Shown one piece after another: positions 41,105 to 49,986 of a stretch of 64,000 nt of DNA. Positions within the stretch are counted from its first letter, which is position 1. Each line of letters starts with the position of its first letter. Made by a program: the position numbers and the translations under genes. The notes below the pieces were generated by a model. The model was not told the DNA's origin. It searched no databases and was given only the letters and a program-made list of their open reading frames with translations. The DNA comes from Pseudoxanthomonas mexicana (GTDB lineage Bacteria; Pseudomonadota; Gammaproteobacteria; Xanthomonadales; Xanthomonadaceae): positions 1 through 64,000 of the forward strand of contig NZ_LSIF01000065.1 in assembly GCF_001556105.1 (NCBI RefSeq). The letters are read 5' to 3'.

Positions 41105-42367
41105 TCAGTGCCAGGTATCTTCCAGATACCGCGGCTTGCAGGCGAGATAGCCACCGATCACCAGCACCACGATGCAGGCGGACAGGAACGCCATCGGCAG
41201 CGCCCAGCCATGCGTGTGTTCGTGCAGCAAGCCGAAGGTCAGCGGCCCGGCGCAGGACAGCGTATAGCCCACGCCCTGCATGAAGCCGGACAGCGAGGCC
41301 GAGCCTTCCGGCGTGCGCGTGCGCAGGTTGATCATCGTCAGCGACAGCGGGAACGTGCTGGGGCCGAGTCCCAGCAGGGCCACCCACAACCACGGTGCGG
41401 CCATCGGCGCCAACAGCAGGCCGGCGAACGCGGCGGCGTAGAAGCCCGCGCAGACCACCACCACGATGAAGGGATTGCGCATGCGCACCGCGATCTGCGG
41501 CATCGTCAGCGACGCCACCAGCCCCAACGCCGAGAACAACGCCACCATCGTGCCGCCGAGCGCGGGCGTGCCGCCGGCTTCGACCAGCAGCTTGGGCAGC
41601 CACGTGAACATCGAATACGTCACCAGCGAGGTCATGCCGAACATCAGCGCCATGCCCCAGGCCACCGGCGAGCGCCAGGCACGGCCTGTGGGGCGCGGCG
41701 TCGCCAGTTCGGGCGCTTCGTCATCGACGGTCACTGCCGCGTCGTGCACGCGGGCCATTGGGCTCTTGTGTGCTCGCTCCTGCCACAGCAGCAGGCACCA
41801 CGGCACCGCAGCGGCGGCAGCGAACACCGCCCACAGGCCAAGCGAAATGCGCCAGCCGGCGGCGTCCATCACCGGCACCGCGACCAGCGCCGGCAGGATG
41901 GTGCCTGCCTGCAGCACGGTGATGTACAGCGTGCTGACCGTACCGACGCGATCGGCGAAATAGCGCTTCACCAGCGGCGGCAGCACGATGTTGCCGATGC
42001 CCATGCCAGCCAGCGCCGTCAATGAAGCCGCCATCAAGGCCGTCGTATCGCCCGCCGCACTGCGCAGCAGCAGGCCGAGCATCGCCAGCAGCATGGCCAG
42101 CAGCGCGGTCCGCTCCAGGCCGATGCGGTGCGCCAGCGCGGGCGTCGCCACGCCGAACAGCGCGAACGCCGCGGTCGGCAGCATGCCGAACACGCCGGTC
42201 ATGGTGGCACCGAACCCGAACGTGGCCCCCAGCGTATCCAGCAGCGGCGTCAGCGACGTGACCGCCGTGCGCAGGTTGAACGCGGACAGCACGATGCCGA
42301 GCAGCACCAGGCCGCGGCCGGACCAGAGCGATGCAGGCGCGGCCGACGTTGTCTTCATGGAATCCAT
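41105..42367 (-). CDS. MFS transporter, CynX/NimT type
   Basis: The product is a 420-residue major-facilitator protein with 12 predicted membrane segments. LSAFNLRTAVTSLTPLLDTL at the N-terminus and GMGIGNIVLPPLVKRYF, then YTLSCAGPLTFGLLHEHT, match the CynX/NimT (cyanate/2-nitroimidazole) branch. The substrate is unknown; many members are drug or metabolite exporters. The start is uncertain among three nearby ATGs (42376, 42367, 42358); I use 42367. Confidence 0.87.
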   Translation of the reverse strand: MDSMKTTSAAPASLWSGRGLVLLGIVLSAFNLRTAVTSLTPLLDTLGATFGFGATMTGVFGMLPTAAFALFGVATPALAHRIGLERTALLAMLLAMLGLLLRSAAGDTTALMAASLTALAGMGIGNIVLPPLVKRYFADRVGTVSTLYITVLQAGTILPALVAVPVMDAAGWRISLGLWAVFAAAAAVPWCLLLWQERAHKSPMARVHDAAVTVDDEAPELATPRPTGRAWRSPVAWGMALMFGMTSLVTYSMFTWLPKLLVEAGGTPALGGTMVALFSALGLVASLTMPQIAVRMRNPFIVVVVCAGFYAAAFAGLLLAPMAAPWLWVALLGLGPSTFPLSLTMINLRTRTPEGSASLSGFMQGVGYTLSCAGPLTFGLLHEHTHGWALPMAFLSACIVVLVIGGYLACKPRYLEDTWH

Positions 42368-42671
42368 GCCCGTCATTATCGGCGATGGCGTGCGACAGCA
42401 CGTTGCAGTCCCAAGGACGATGTGTCCCGCGTGCTCCGAAGGCCTGCTCGCCTCCACACGATCACCTGCGGCCGGCTTGCCGTGTCCATAACGGGCTGTG
42501 TCCGTCTCGCGGCGTTTCCCCGACTGCTCCCATCTACAGCAAGTGTGGCGTGCTACCGCGACACCCGCCGGAAGGAAAGCTCGAATCCTCGCTTTTCAGG
42601 CTTGCGAGGCCAACGCCGGTTCGGCAATTACGGCTCGCCCTGGTCCTGCCAGGGTTGGAACCACCTTCTTT

Positions 42672-43997
42672 TCAGACGCCTGCCGCTTTCGCCGGTCGAG
42701 GCCGGCGCGACGGCCACACCATGAAGAGCACGGTGACGATGGCAAGCAGCCAGCAGTAGTGCACCTTGCCCATCAGCGCGAGCGGCGACAGCCCGGCGAG
42801 CGAGGCGGCGAGCAGGATCTGCGCGCCATACGGCAGCAGGCTCTGGACGATGCAGACGAAGATGTCGAGCACGCTGGCGGCACGCGCAGGCGGCACGTCA
42901 TGGCGTTCGGCGATATCGCGCGCAACACCGCCGCTGATCAGGATGGCGACCGTGTTGTTGGCGGTGAACACATCCGTCAACGACGCCAGCGCCGCGATGC
43001 ACCACTCGCCGGTGCGGCGACCGGTACTGCCGCGGGCGAGGCGGGAAATCCGGCCCGCCAACCAGTGCAGGCCACCGCTGGCCTTCATCAGTGCACCGAG
43101 ACCGCCGATGAACAGCGCCAGCAGGGTGATCTCCACCACGCCTTCGAAACCGGCGTAGATATCGTCGGTGAAGGTCGGCAACCCGTAGTCCTGCGGGCCG
43201 AAGAAGAATCCGAACGCACCGGCCACCACCAGACCGATGGTCAGCACGACCAGCACATCGAGCCCACTGACGGCGAGTGCCAGCACCAGCACGTACGGCA
43301 GCACCAGCCAGGGCGAGGCCGGTTCGGCGGCTTCCACCGGGGATGCGTCGCCTACCACCGCCAGCAGTACCAGCGTCAGCAGCGCGGCGGGCAAAGCGAT
43401 CTTGATGTTCTCGCGGAATTTCTCGCGCACCGTGCAGCCCTGGGTGCGGGCGGCGGCGATAGCCGTGTCCGAGATGACGGACAGGTTGTCGCCGAAGGTC
43501 GCGCCACCGATCACCGCACCCACCACCAGCGCACGGTCGATGCCCGCCGCATCCGATACACCCAGCGCGATCGGGGTGACCGCGGCGATCGTGCCCATCG
43601 ACGTGCCTACCGCCAACGACAGGAAGCCGGCGACCAGGAACAGGCCGGGCAGGATCAGCGCCGGCGGCAGCGCGCCCACGCCCAGCGAAACCACCGCATC
43701 CACGGCACCGATCTGCTTGGTGACCATCGCGAACGCGCCCGCCAGCAGGAAGATCAGGCACATCAGCACGATGTTGCTGTCGCCGATGCCCTGCAGCAGC
43801 GTGTCCATCGCCTTGACGCCCGCGCGATGCGCGATCCACAGGCCCAGCGCAATGGCGGGCAGGATCGCCACCGGTGCATGCAGCCGGTAGAACCCCATCG
43901 CATCGCCCTGCCCGGTGTAGTACAGGCCGGCACCGAAGAACAGCGCCAGGAACAGCAGCAGCGGAGTCAGCGCGAGGGCACTGGGGCGGACGGACAT
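42672..43997 (-). CDS. NhaC-family Na+/H+ antiporter-like transporter
   Basis: This 441-residue protein has about 11 membrane segments. VGTSMGTIAAVTPIALGVSD, ALVVGAVIGGATFGDNLSVISDT and LTDVFTANNTVAILISG are typical of the NhaC superfamily, where the acidic residues in GDNLSVISDT are conserved. Members exchange sodium for protons or carry amino acids and small acids; I cannot choose between these. It is encoded alone, convergent with nothing obvious, and about 130 bases from the isocitrate dehydrogenase gene end. Confidence 0.85.
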   Translation of the reverse strand: MSVRPSALALTPLLLFLALFFGAGLYYTGQGDAMGFYRLHAPVAILPAIALGLWIAHRAGVKAMDTLLQGIGDSNIVLMCLIFLLAGAFAMVTKQIGAVDAVVSLGVGALPPALILPGLFLVAGFLSLAVGTSMGTIAAVTPIALGVSDAAGIDRALVVGAVIGGATFGDNLSVISDTAIAAARTQGCTVREKFRENIKIALPAALLTLVLLAVVGDASPVEAAEPASPWLVLPYVLVLALAVSGLDVLVVLTIGLVVAGAFGFFFGPQDYGLPTFTDDIYAGFEGVVEITLLALFIGGLGALMKASGGLHWLAGRISRLARGSTGRRTGEWCIAALASLTDVFTANNTVAILISGGVARDIAERHDVPPARAASVLDIFVCIVQSLLPYGAQILLAASLAGLSPLALMGKVHYCWLLAIVTVLFMVWPSRRPRPAKAAGV

Positions 43998-44071
43998 GAA
44001 CAGGGCCTTCTGCGTGGGCCGCGGATTGTGCGTGCCCTTCGCCTCGCATCCAACCTCATGGATGGGACGTA

Positions 44072-44104
44072 CGCAAACAAAAACGGGACGCTGCGCGTCC
44101 CGTT
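44072..44104 (-). terminator. rho-independent terminator after isocitrate dehydrogenase
   Basis: AACGGGACG (44082-44090) and CGTCCCGTT (44096-44104) form a perfect 9-base stem with a CTGCG loop. On the minus strand it is followed by TTTTTGTTTGCG. It lies 24 bases past the stop of the minus-strand gene at 44128. Confidence 0.88.
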
Positions 44105-44127
44105 GCTGTCCCGCCCGGCCGAAAGGC

Positions 44128-45135
44128 TCAGACGCGGCTGGCGATCGCCTTGGCGAACGACATGGTGTTGCCCTGGCCGCCCAGATCCGGGGTCAGCGAA
44201 TCCTTGGCTTCCAGCGTGGCGATGATCGCCGCGCGCAGGCGTTCGGCCTTGTCCGGCTGGCCCAGGTGGTCGAGCATCTGCGCCGCGCCCAGCAGCAGCG
44301 CGCACGGATTGGCCACGCCCTTGCCGGCGATGTCCGGTGCAGAGCCGTGGACGGCCTCGAAGATCGCCGCGTCGGCACCGATGTTGGCACCCGGGGCCAG
44401 GCCCAGGCCGCCGACGAGGCCGGCGCACAGGTCGGAAATGATGTCGCCGAACAGGTTGGTGGTGACGATGATGTCGAACTGCTCCGGACGCATCACAAGT
44501 TGCATGCAGGTGTTGTCCACGATCATCTCGTTGGTCTCGATGTCGGGGTACTGCGCGGCGACTTCGCGCGCCACCTTCAGGAACAGGCCCGAGGTGGTCT
44601 TCAGGATGTTCGCCTTGTGGACGATGGTGACCTTCTTGCGACCGGTCTTGCGGGCCAGGTCGTAGGCGTAGCGCACGATGCGGTCGGAGCCCTTGCGGGT
44701 GATCTTCTGCGTCAGCAGCGCGGTTTCGCCGTCTTCCGAGATCGACTGGCCTTCACCGATGTAGGCGCCTTCGGTGTTCTCGCGCACGGTGATCAGGTCC
44801 ACGCCATCCGCGAAGCGCGACTTGGTGTTCGGGAACGACTTGGCCGGGCGCACGTTGGCGTACAGGTCGAAATGGCGGCGCAGCGCGACGTTGATCGAGC
44901 TGAAGCCCTCGCCCACCGGCGTGGTCAGCGGGCTCTTCAGCGCCACGCCGTTCTTGCGGATCGAATCCAGCGTGGCCTGCGGCAGCAGGTCGCCGTGCTT
45001 TTCCAGCGCGACCAGGCCGGCGTCGGCGTCTTCATAGGTCAGGCCGACCTTCAGCGCGTCCAGCACGTACAGGGTGGCGTCCATGATCTCCGGGCCAATA
45101 CCGTCGCCGCGGATGACCGTAATCGTCTGGGTCAT
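44128..45135 (-). CDS. icd: isocitrate dehydrogenase (NAD type)
   Basis: This 335-residue enzyme belongs to the isocitrate/isopropylmalate dehydrogenase family. ITVIRGDGIGPEIM, SPLTTPVGEGFSSINVALRR, DLYANVRPAKSF and DLITVRENTEGAYIGE make the substrate site. NLFGDIISDLCAGLVGG and EAVHGSAPDIAGKGVANP match the metal and cofactor region. The length and the SSINVALRR loop fit NAD-dependent isocitrate dehydrogenases of Xanthomonas-type bacteria, which work in the TCA cycle. Isopropylmalate dehydrogenase is less likely because no leu genes are nearby. Start MTQTITV at 45135. Confidence 0.88.
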   Translation of the reverse strand: MTQTITVIRGDGIGPEIMDATLYVLDALKVGLTYEDADAGLVALEKHGDLLPQATLDSIRKNGVALKSPLTTPVGEGFSSINVALRRHFDLYANVRPAKSFPNTKSRFADGVDLITVRENTEGAYIGEGQSISEDGETALLTQKITRKGSDRIVRYAYDLARKTGRKKVTIVHKANILKTTSGLFLKVAREVAAQYPDIETNEMIVDNTCMQLVMRPEQFDIIVTTNLFGDIISDLCAGLVGGLGLAPGANIGADAAIFEAVHGSAPDIAGKGVANPCALLLGAAQMLDHLGQPDKAERLRAAIIATLEAKDSLTPDLGGQGNTMSFAKAIASRV

Positions 45136-45209
45136 TGAGTGGGGTTTCCGAACAGGGGCGCGCGCCGGACAGGGCCACGACGGGCGCGAAAAGGAAGATT
45201 TGTCCTGCA

Positions 45210-45239
45210 ATTATGCCCGAACGGCCGGGAAGCCCCCAA
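45210..45239 (-). promoter_or_regulatory. candidate promoter for isocitrate dehydrogenase
   Basis: On the minus strand, CATAAT (45215-45210) is a good -10 box and TTGGGG (45239-45234) a partial -35 box, separated by 18 bases. Predicted transcription would start about 70 bases before the ATG at 45135. The -35 match is only 4 of 6. Confidence 0.4.
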
Positions 45240-45283
45240 ATCGACCATGGTCTGAGACGCGGTTCACGGCATGGCCGCGGAGG

Positions 45284-45679
45284 TCAGCCGTGATCGTGCG
45301 CCGCCGGCGTGTCCGCCTGCCCGCCTTCCAGCTGATCGAGGAAGTCCACCGCCCGTCGCAGGTGCGGGATGACGATGGAGCCACCGACCACCAGGCCCAC
45401 CGAGAAGGTCTCGAAGAACTCCTCGCGCGTCACGCCGGCCTCCTTGCACTGGGCGACGTGGTAGCTGATGCAGTCGTCGCAGCGCAGGACCATGGAGGCG
45501 ACCAGACCCAGCAGTTCCTTGGTCTTCACGTCCAGCGCGCCTGCCTGGTACGTCTGCGTATCCAGCGCGAAGAAACGGCGGACGACCTGGTTGGGCTCGT
45601 CGAGGATGCGCTTGTTCATGCGCTGACGGAACTCGGTGAACGCCTTCACCCGGTCCTGGCTGTCGTCGGCGGCGCTCAC
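45284..45679 (-). CDS. carboxymuconolactone decarboxylase/AhpD-like protein
   Basis: This 131-residue protein has the AhpD-like motif: LLGLVASMVLRCDDCISYH with CxxC followed by His, then GVTREEFFETFSVGLVVGG. It is likely a small oligomeric, all-helical, redox-active protein able to reduce peroxide-related partners, rather than a true decarboxylase. The start is GTG at 45679, overlapping the stop of the glutaredoxin gene (GTGA), which supports a shared thiol-redox role. The tail ends in a His/Asp stretch (AAHDHG). Confidence 0.87.
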   Translation of the reverse strand: MSAADDSQDRVKAFTEFRQRMNKRILDEPNQVVRRFFALDTQTYQAGALDVKTKELLGLVASMVLRCDDCISYHVAQCKEAGVTREEFFETFSVGLVVGGSIVIPHLRRAVDFLDQLEGGQADTPAAHDHG

Positions 45680-45966
45680 GCGGCACCTCCGGCCAGCAGC
45701 GCGTCCAGCTTGCCCGCGCGGTGCAGCGCGATCATGTCGTCGTAGCCGCCCACGTGCACCTCGCCGACGAAGATCTGCGGCACGCTGGTGCGATTGGCCT
45801 TGGCCATCATTTTTTCGCGCTCGGCCGGATCGAGGTCGATCCGGACCTCGGTCCAGGTCCGGCCCTTGCTCTTCAGGAAGTTCTTGGCTGCCACGCAGTA
45901 CGGGCAGATGGCGGTGCTGTAGATCGTGATCTCGGGCGCGCTGGCGCCCTGCGAGGTGTCGCTCAA
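45676..45966 (-). CDS. grxC: glutaredoxin, GrxC type
   Basis: This 96-residue protein is a dithiol glutaredoxin with active site CPYC in YSTAICPYCVAAKNFL. It has the glutathione-binding TSVPQIFVGEVHVGGYDD with the conserved cis-proline. It reduces disulfides and glutathionylated proteins using glutathione. It leads a two-gene unit with the AhpD-like gene. A short, probably disordered N-terminus (MSDTSQGASAPE) precedes the domain. Confidence 0.95.
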   Translation of the reverse strand: MSDTSQGASAPEITIYSTAICPYCVAAKNFLKSKGRTWTEVRIDLDPAEREKMMAKANRTSVPQIFVGEVHVGGYDDMIALHRAGKLDALLAGGAA

Positions 45967-46152
45967 GGGAATCTCCGGAACGAAGGGGGCGGATGCCGGT
46001 CTGACGCAATATCGGGGGCCGGTCGTGTGCTTCCAGTCAAGGCGGCAGAACAGTGCGGACCGCCATCGGTCCGGTTAACCACGTATTCACTCGCCCGGAT
46101 CGACGACCGGTCATCCTGATGAAGACGCCCATTATCCGCCACGGAGCCACGA

Positions 46153-47793
46153 TTGCGTCCCTTGCTGCTCGCTACCGTCCTGACCCTGACCCTCGCGGCA
46201 CCGCTGGCGGCCTCGGAGGAGAGTCGTCTGCCGGACATCGGCTCCTCCGCAGGCGAACTGCTTACGCCGGCACGCCAGGCCCAGTACGGCGGGATGATGC
46301 TGCGCGAGCTGCGCAATTACGGCTATCTGCTGGAGGATCCGATGGTCACGGACTGGCTGCAGGGCGTCGGCGGCCGGCTCGGCTCGGACAGCGACAATCC
46401 ACAGCAGGCCTATACCTTCTTCATGATGCGCGACCGGCAGATCAACGCCTTCGCCACGCTGGGTGGCTATATCGGCATGAATGCCGGCCTGGTGCTGACG
46501 GCCGACCGCGAGGACGAAGTGGCCGCGGTGCTGTCGCACGAAATCGCCCACGTGACCCAGCAGCACGTCCTGCGCGGCGTCGAGCGGGCGCAGCGCGACC
46601 AGATCCCGATCCTGCTCGGCATGCTGGGCGCCATCGTCCTGGCCCAGGCGGCCGGCGGCAGATCCAGTGGCGACGCCTCGCAGGCGGCGGTCGCCTCGGC
46701 GATGGGCCTGATGCAGCAGCGCCAGATCGACTACACCCGTTCCAACGAGTCCGAAGCCGACCGCGTCGGCATCCGCACCCTGTCCCGCGCGGGCTACGAC
46801 ATCGACGCGATGGCCGGCTTCTTCGCCAAATTGCAGCAAGCCACCCGCGTCGCCCGCGGCAGTGGGCGCGAATCGGTTCCGGACTACCTTCAGACCCACC
46901 CCGTCACCACCACCCGCATCAGCGAAGCCCGCCAGCGTGCCGACCAGATGCGGGGCGACCAGGTCACGGCGATCACCAGCGTGCCCGGGGGCGAGCGGGT
47001 GGAACGCTTCGACCGCACCGGCATCACCCTGCCTGAAATCCCCAGCGACAATCCGTTGCTGCCGATTCCCGTCACCCTCCCCTCGCTGGCGCTCCGCCAA
47101 GGCGACAGCGGCCAGTTCGACTGGGCTCGCGAGCGCCTGCGTGCGCTCAGCGCCAGCACGCCCTCCGCCGCCGTGCATGAGTACGAAACCCTGCGGCGCC
47201 AAGCCGGCAAACCATTGACCGGACCGCAGCGCTACGGCCTGGCGGTCGCCCACCTGCAGGGCGGCGATACCCGCACCGCGCTCACCGAACTCCAGCGCCT
47301 GGTCGACGAGCACGACGACAATCTGTGGGTGGCGCTGTCGCTGGGTGAAGCCGAATCGCGTACCGGCAACGCCGCGGCGGCCAACCGCCGGTTCGATGCG
47401 CTGATGCAGCGCTACCCCCAAAACCGCCCGGTGGCCCTGACCTACGCCAAGGTGTTGAACGAGCAGGGCGGTCGCGAAGCCGGCCTGCGCGCGCAGGTCG
47501 TGCTGCGGCCACTGATGGCACGTGCAGGCGACGACCCGGTGTTCCAGCAGCATTTCGCCCGGGCCAACGAACTGGCCGGCGACGCGTCCCGCGCCGGCGA
47601 GGCGTATGCCGAAGCGGCCTATCTGAACGGACGGCCCGAGCAGGCACTGATCCAGCTTCAGAATCTCAAGAAGCAGAGCGACCTGGATTTCTACACCCGC
47701 GCCCGGGTCGACGCCCGCATCGCGACGATCACCCCGGAAGTACTGGAACTGCGCCGCCAGGGCGTCCGCGATCCCGACGTGGGGCGACGCTGA
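46153..47793 (+). CDS. bepA: BepA-like periplasmic M48 metalloprotease with TPR
   Basis: This 546-residue exported protein has a signal peptide (LLLATVLTLTLAAPLAAS) and an M48 peptidase domain with zinc motif LSHEIAHVTQQH and the third ligand in SNESEADRVGI. GGYIGMNAGLVLTADRED and a loop with QTHPVTTTRISEARQ are typical. The C-terminal half is tetratricopeptide-like (RYGLAVAHLQGGDTRTALTE, ALSLGEAESRTGNAAAANR). BepA degrades misfolded outer-membrane LptD and helps OM assembly. The start is TTG at 46153, with GGAG 7 bases upstream, a rare start codon. Confidence 0.9.
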   Translation: MRPLLLATVLTLTLAAPLAASEESRLPDIGSSAGELLTPARQAQYGGMMLRELRNYGYLLEDPMVTDWLQGVGGRLGSDSDNPQQAYTFFMMRDRQINAFATLGGYIGMNAGLVLTADREDEVAAVLSHEIAHVTQQHVLRGVERAQRDQIPILLGMLGAIVLAQAAGGRSSGDASQAAVASAMGLMQQRQIDYTRSNESEADRVGIRTLSRAGYDIDAMAGFFAKLQQATRVARGSGRESVPDYLQTHPVTTTRISEARQRADQMRGDQVTAITSVPGGERVERFDRTGITLPEIPSDNPLLPIPVTLPSLALRQGDSGQFDWARERLRALSASTPSAAVHEYETLRRQAGKPLTGPQRYGLAVAHLQGGDTRTALTELQRLVDEHDDNLWVALSLGEAESRTGNAAAANRRFDALMQRYPQNRPVALTYAKVLNEQGGREAGLRAQVVLRPLMARAGDDPVFQQHFARANELAGDASRAGEAYAEAAYLNGRPEQALIQLQNLKKQSDLDFYTRARVDARIATITPEVLELRRQGVRDPDVGRR

Positions 47794-47829
47794 CCGGTGG
47801 TCGGGCGGTCGTTGTGACACTCCGACGGC

Positions 47830-47849
47830 ATGTCATGTAAACGTCACAA
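47830..47849 (+). promoter_or_regulatory. Pho box upstream of phoB
   Basis: ATGTCATGTAAACGTCACAA fits the PhoB-binding consensus of two direct CTGTCA-like heptamers whose starts are 11 bases apart (TGTCAT from 47831, CGTCAC from 47842). It ends 46 bases before the phoB start. It suggests that PhoB autoregulates the phoB gene. Confidence 0.8.
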
Positions 47850-47894
47850 AATTGTCGTCTACTGGCACGGTCCCTCCTCCCCTCCGGATCCTGC

Positions 47895-48584
47895 GTGCAG
47901 AAGCACATCCTGATCGTCGACGACGAGCCCGCCATCCGTGACATGGTGGCGTTCGCCCTGCGCAAGGGCGAGTACGAACCGATCCACGCCGGCGACGCCC
48001 GCGAAGCCCAGAACGCCATTGCCGACCGCGTTCCCGACCTCATCCTGCTCGACTGGATGCTGCCCGGCACCAGCGGGCTCGAACTGGCCCGCCGCTGGCG
48101 CAAGGACGCCATGACCCGCGACGTGCCGATCATCATGCTCACCGCCCGTGGCGAGGAGAACGATCGCGTCGGTGGGCTGGAAGCGGGCGTCGACGACTAC
48201 GTGGTCAAGCCGTTCTCCGCCCGCGAACTGCTGGCCCGCATCCGTGCGGTGATGCGCCGCTCGCGCGACGACGACGAGGATGGCAGCGTCGCTGTCGGCA
48301 ACCTGCGCATCGACGGTGCCGCGCACCGCGTGTTCGCCGGCGACACCCCGGTGGCCATCGGCCCGACCGAGTACCGCCTGCTGCACTTCTTCATGACCCA
48401 TCCCGAACGTGTCTACTCGCGCACGCAGCTGCTCGACCACGTCTGGGGCGGCAGCGTCTACGTGGAAGAACGGACCGTCGACGTGCACATCCGCCGCCTG
48501 CGCAAGACACTGGAACCGCACGCACTGGAGAACATGGTGCAGACCGTGCGGGGCTCCGGCTACCGCTTCTCCGCGGCGATGTGA
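47895..48584 (+). CDS. phoB: phosphate regulon response regulator PhoB
   Basis: This 229-residue OmpR-family regulator has a receiver (LIVDDEPAIRDMV, aspartate in LILLDWMLPGTSG, lysine in DDYVVKPF) and a winged-helix DNA-binding domain (PTEYRLLHFFMTHPERVYSR, YVEERTVDVHIRRLRKTLEP). It activates phosphate-starvation genes by binding Pho boxes. The start is GTG at 47895. A Pho box lies upstream and phoR follows after about 60 bases. Confidence 0.95.
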   Translation: MQKHILIVDDEPAIRDMVAFALRKGEYEPIHAGDAREAQNAIADRVPDLILLDWMLPGTSGLELARRWRKDAMTRDVPIIMLTARGEENDRVGGLEAGVDDYVVKPFSARELLARIRAVMRRSRDDDEDGSVAVGNLRIDGAAHRVFAGDTPVAIGPTEYRLLHFFMTHPERVYSRTQLLDHVWGGSVYVEERTVDVHIRRLRKTLEPHALENMVQTVRGSGYRFSAAM

Positions 48585-48645
48585 CCCGCCGGCGGGCACA
48601 GGGTCGCCAACGCCGGCTGTCACACACATCTGACACAATCGATCC

Positions 48646-49986
48646 ATGCCCCATGACATCCGCACCGCCTGGTTCAAGACGCTCGGCCAACTGGCGCTGA
48701 TCCTGGCGGCGGCGGTCATCGCGGGCCTGCTGCTGGGGCAGGTGTGGCCGGTGGTCACGCTTGCCGCGCTCGGCGTCGTGGCATGGCATTACTGGCGGCT
48801 GCGGAAAGTGCTGCTCCGGCTGACCGCGCGCAAGCGCATGGAACCTGCGCAAGGCCGGGGTGTCTGGAACGAACTGGACCGCCTGCTGTTCCGCGGCCAG
48901 GCCGAGATGCGCACCCGCAAGCGCCGCCTGCTCGACATGCTGCGCGCCTACCGGGCCGCCGCGGCCGCCCTGCCAGACGCGGTGGTGGTGGTGGAACGCA
49001 ACAGCCAGCGCGTGCAGTGGTTCAACAAGGCCGCCACCAGCCTGCTCGGCCTGCAGTACCCGGCCGACATCGGCGCACCCGTCGGCGACCGCCTGCAGCC
49101 GCTGCCGATGTCGCACTGGCTGGCCGCCGGCCGCAATGCCGAACCGATGGCCGATGCCGCATCGCCGGTCGATCCCCACCTGCGCCTCAACCTTCGGCTG
49201 ATTCCCTACTCGGACGAGTACTGGCTGCTGGTCGCGCGCGATGTCAGCAAGATGCTGCGGCTGGAACAGATGCGCCGCGACTTCGTCGCCAACGTCTCGC
49301 ACGAACTGCGCACGCCACTGACCGTCGTGCATGGCTACCTCGACATGCTGGAGCCCACCGAGTATCCGGACTGGGCGCCGATGCTGTCGGAGATGCAGAA
49401 GCAATCCCAGCGCATGACCCAGCTGGTGGAAGACCTGCTGACGCTGTCGCGGCTGGAAGCACAGGACAGCCTGCCCGACGAGAACGTGGCGATGGTGCCG
49501 ATGCTGGCCACGCTGCGGCGCGAAGCCGAGGCGCTGAGCCAGCGCCGCCACACCATCGTGATGCAGGACGAAGCCAACCTCGACCTGTCCGGTTCCAACA
49601 AGGAACTGCACAGCGCGTTCTCCAACCTGGTCAGCAATGCGGTGCGCTACACGCCGGTCGGCGGCACGATCACGGTGCGCTTCGCGCGCGAAGGCGATGG
49701 CGCGGTGCTCAGCGTGCGCGACACGGGGTATGGCATTCCCACGTCGCATCTGCCACGCATCACCGAGCGCTTCTACCGTGTGTCCACCAGTCGCTCGCGC
49801 GAAAGCGGCGGTACCGGCCTGGGCCTGTCGATCGTCAAGCACGTGCTGAACCTGCACCAGGCCCGCCTCGAGATCGAGAGCGAGGTCGGCCAGGGCAGCG
49901 TGTTCTCCATCCATTTCGGTGCCGAGCGCGTGGAACCGCGCCTCGATGCTTTCAGCCCACTCACTACGGATAGCCAGACCGCATGA
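48646..49986 (+). CDS. phoR: phosphate regulon sensor kinase PhoR
   Basis: The product is a 446-residue membrane kinase with a hydrophobic N-terminal hairpin (LALILAAAVIAGLLLGQVWP, VVTLAALGVVAWHYW). A PAS domain follows at about 110-210 (ALPDAVVVVERNSQRVQWFN), then HisKA with FVANVSHELRTPLTVVHG and a HATPase domain (NLVSNAVRYTPVGG, DTGYGI, GGTGLGLSIVKHV). It senses phosphate status through PstSCAB/PhoU and phosphorylates PhoB. Its TGA overlaps the ATG of ppk, so phosphate sensing and polyphosphate synthesis are translationally linked. Confidence 0.95.
   Translation: MPHDIRTAWFKTLGQLALILAAAVIAGLLLGQVWPVVTLAALGVVAWHYWRLRKVLLRLTARKRMEPAQGRGVWNELDRLLFRGQAEMRTRKRRLLDMLRAYRAAAAALPDAVVVVERNSQRVQWFNKAATSLLGLQYPADIGAPVGDRLQPLPMSHWLAAGRNAEPMADAASPVDPHLRLNLRLIPYSDEYWLLVARDVSKMLRLEQMRRDFVANVSHELRTPLTVVHGYLDMLEPTEYPDWAPMLSEMQKQSQRMTQLVEDLLTLSRLEAQDSLPDENVAMVPMLATLRREAEALSQRRHTIVMQDEANLDLSGSNKELHSAFSNLVSNAVRYTPVGGTITVRFAREGDGAVLSVRDTGYGIPTSHLPRITERFYRVSTSRSRESGGTGLGLSIVKHVLNLHQARLEIESEVGQGSVFSIHFGAERVEPRLDAFSPLTTDSQTA

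Noticed and set aside
48617..48636. Second Pho box before phoR (CTGTCAC then CTGACAC)
   Set aside because: The half-sites start 13 bases apart, not 11, and the second differs from consensus.
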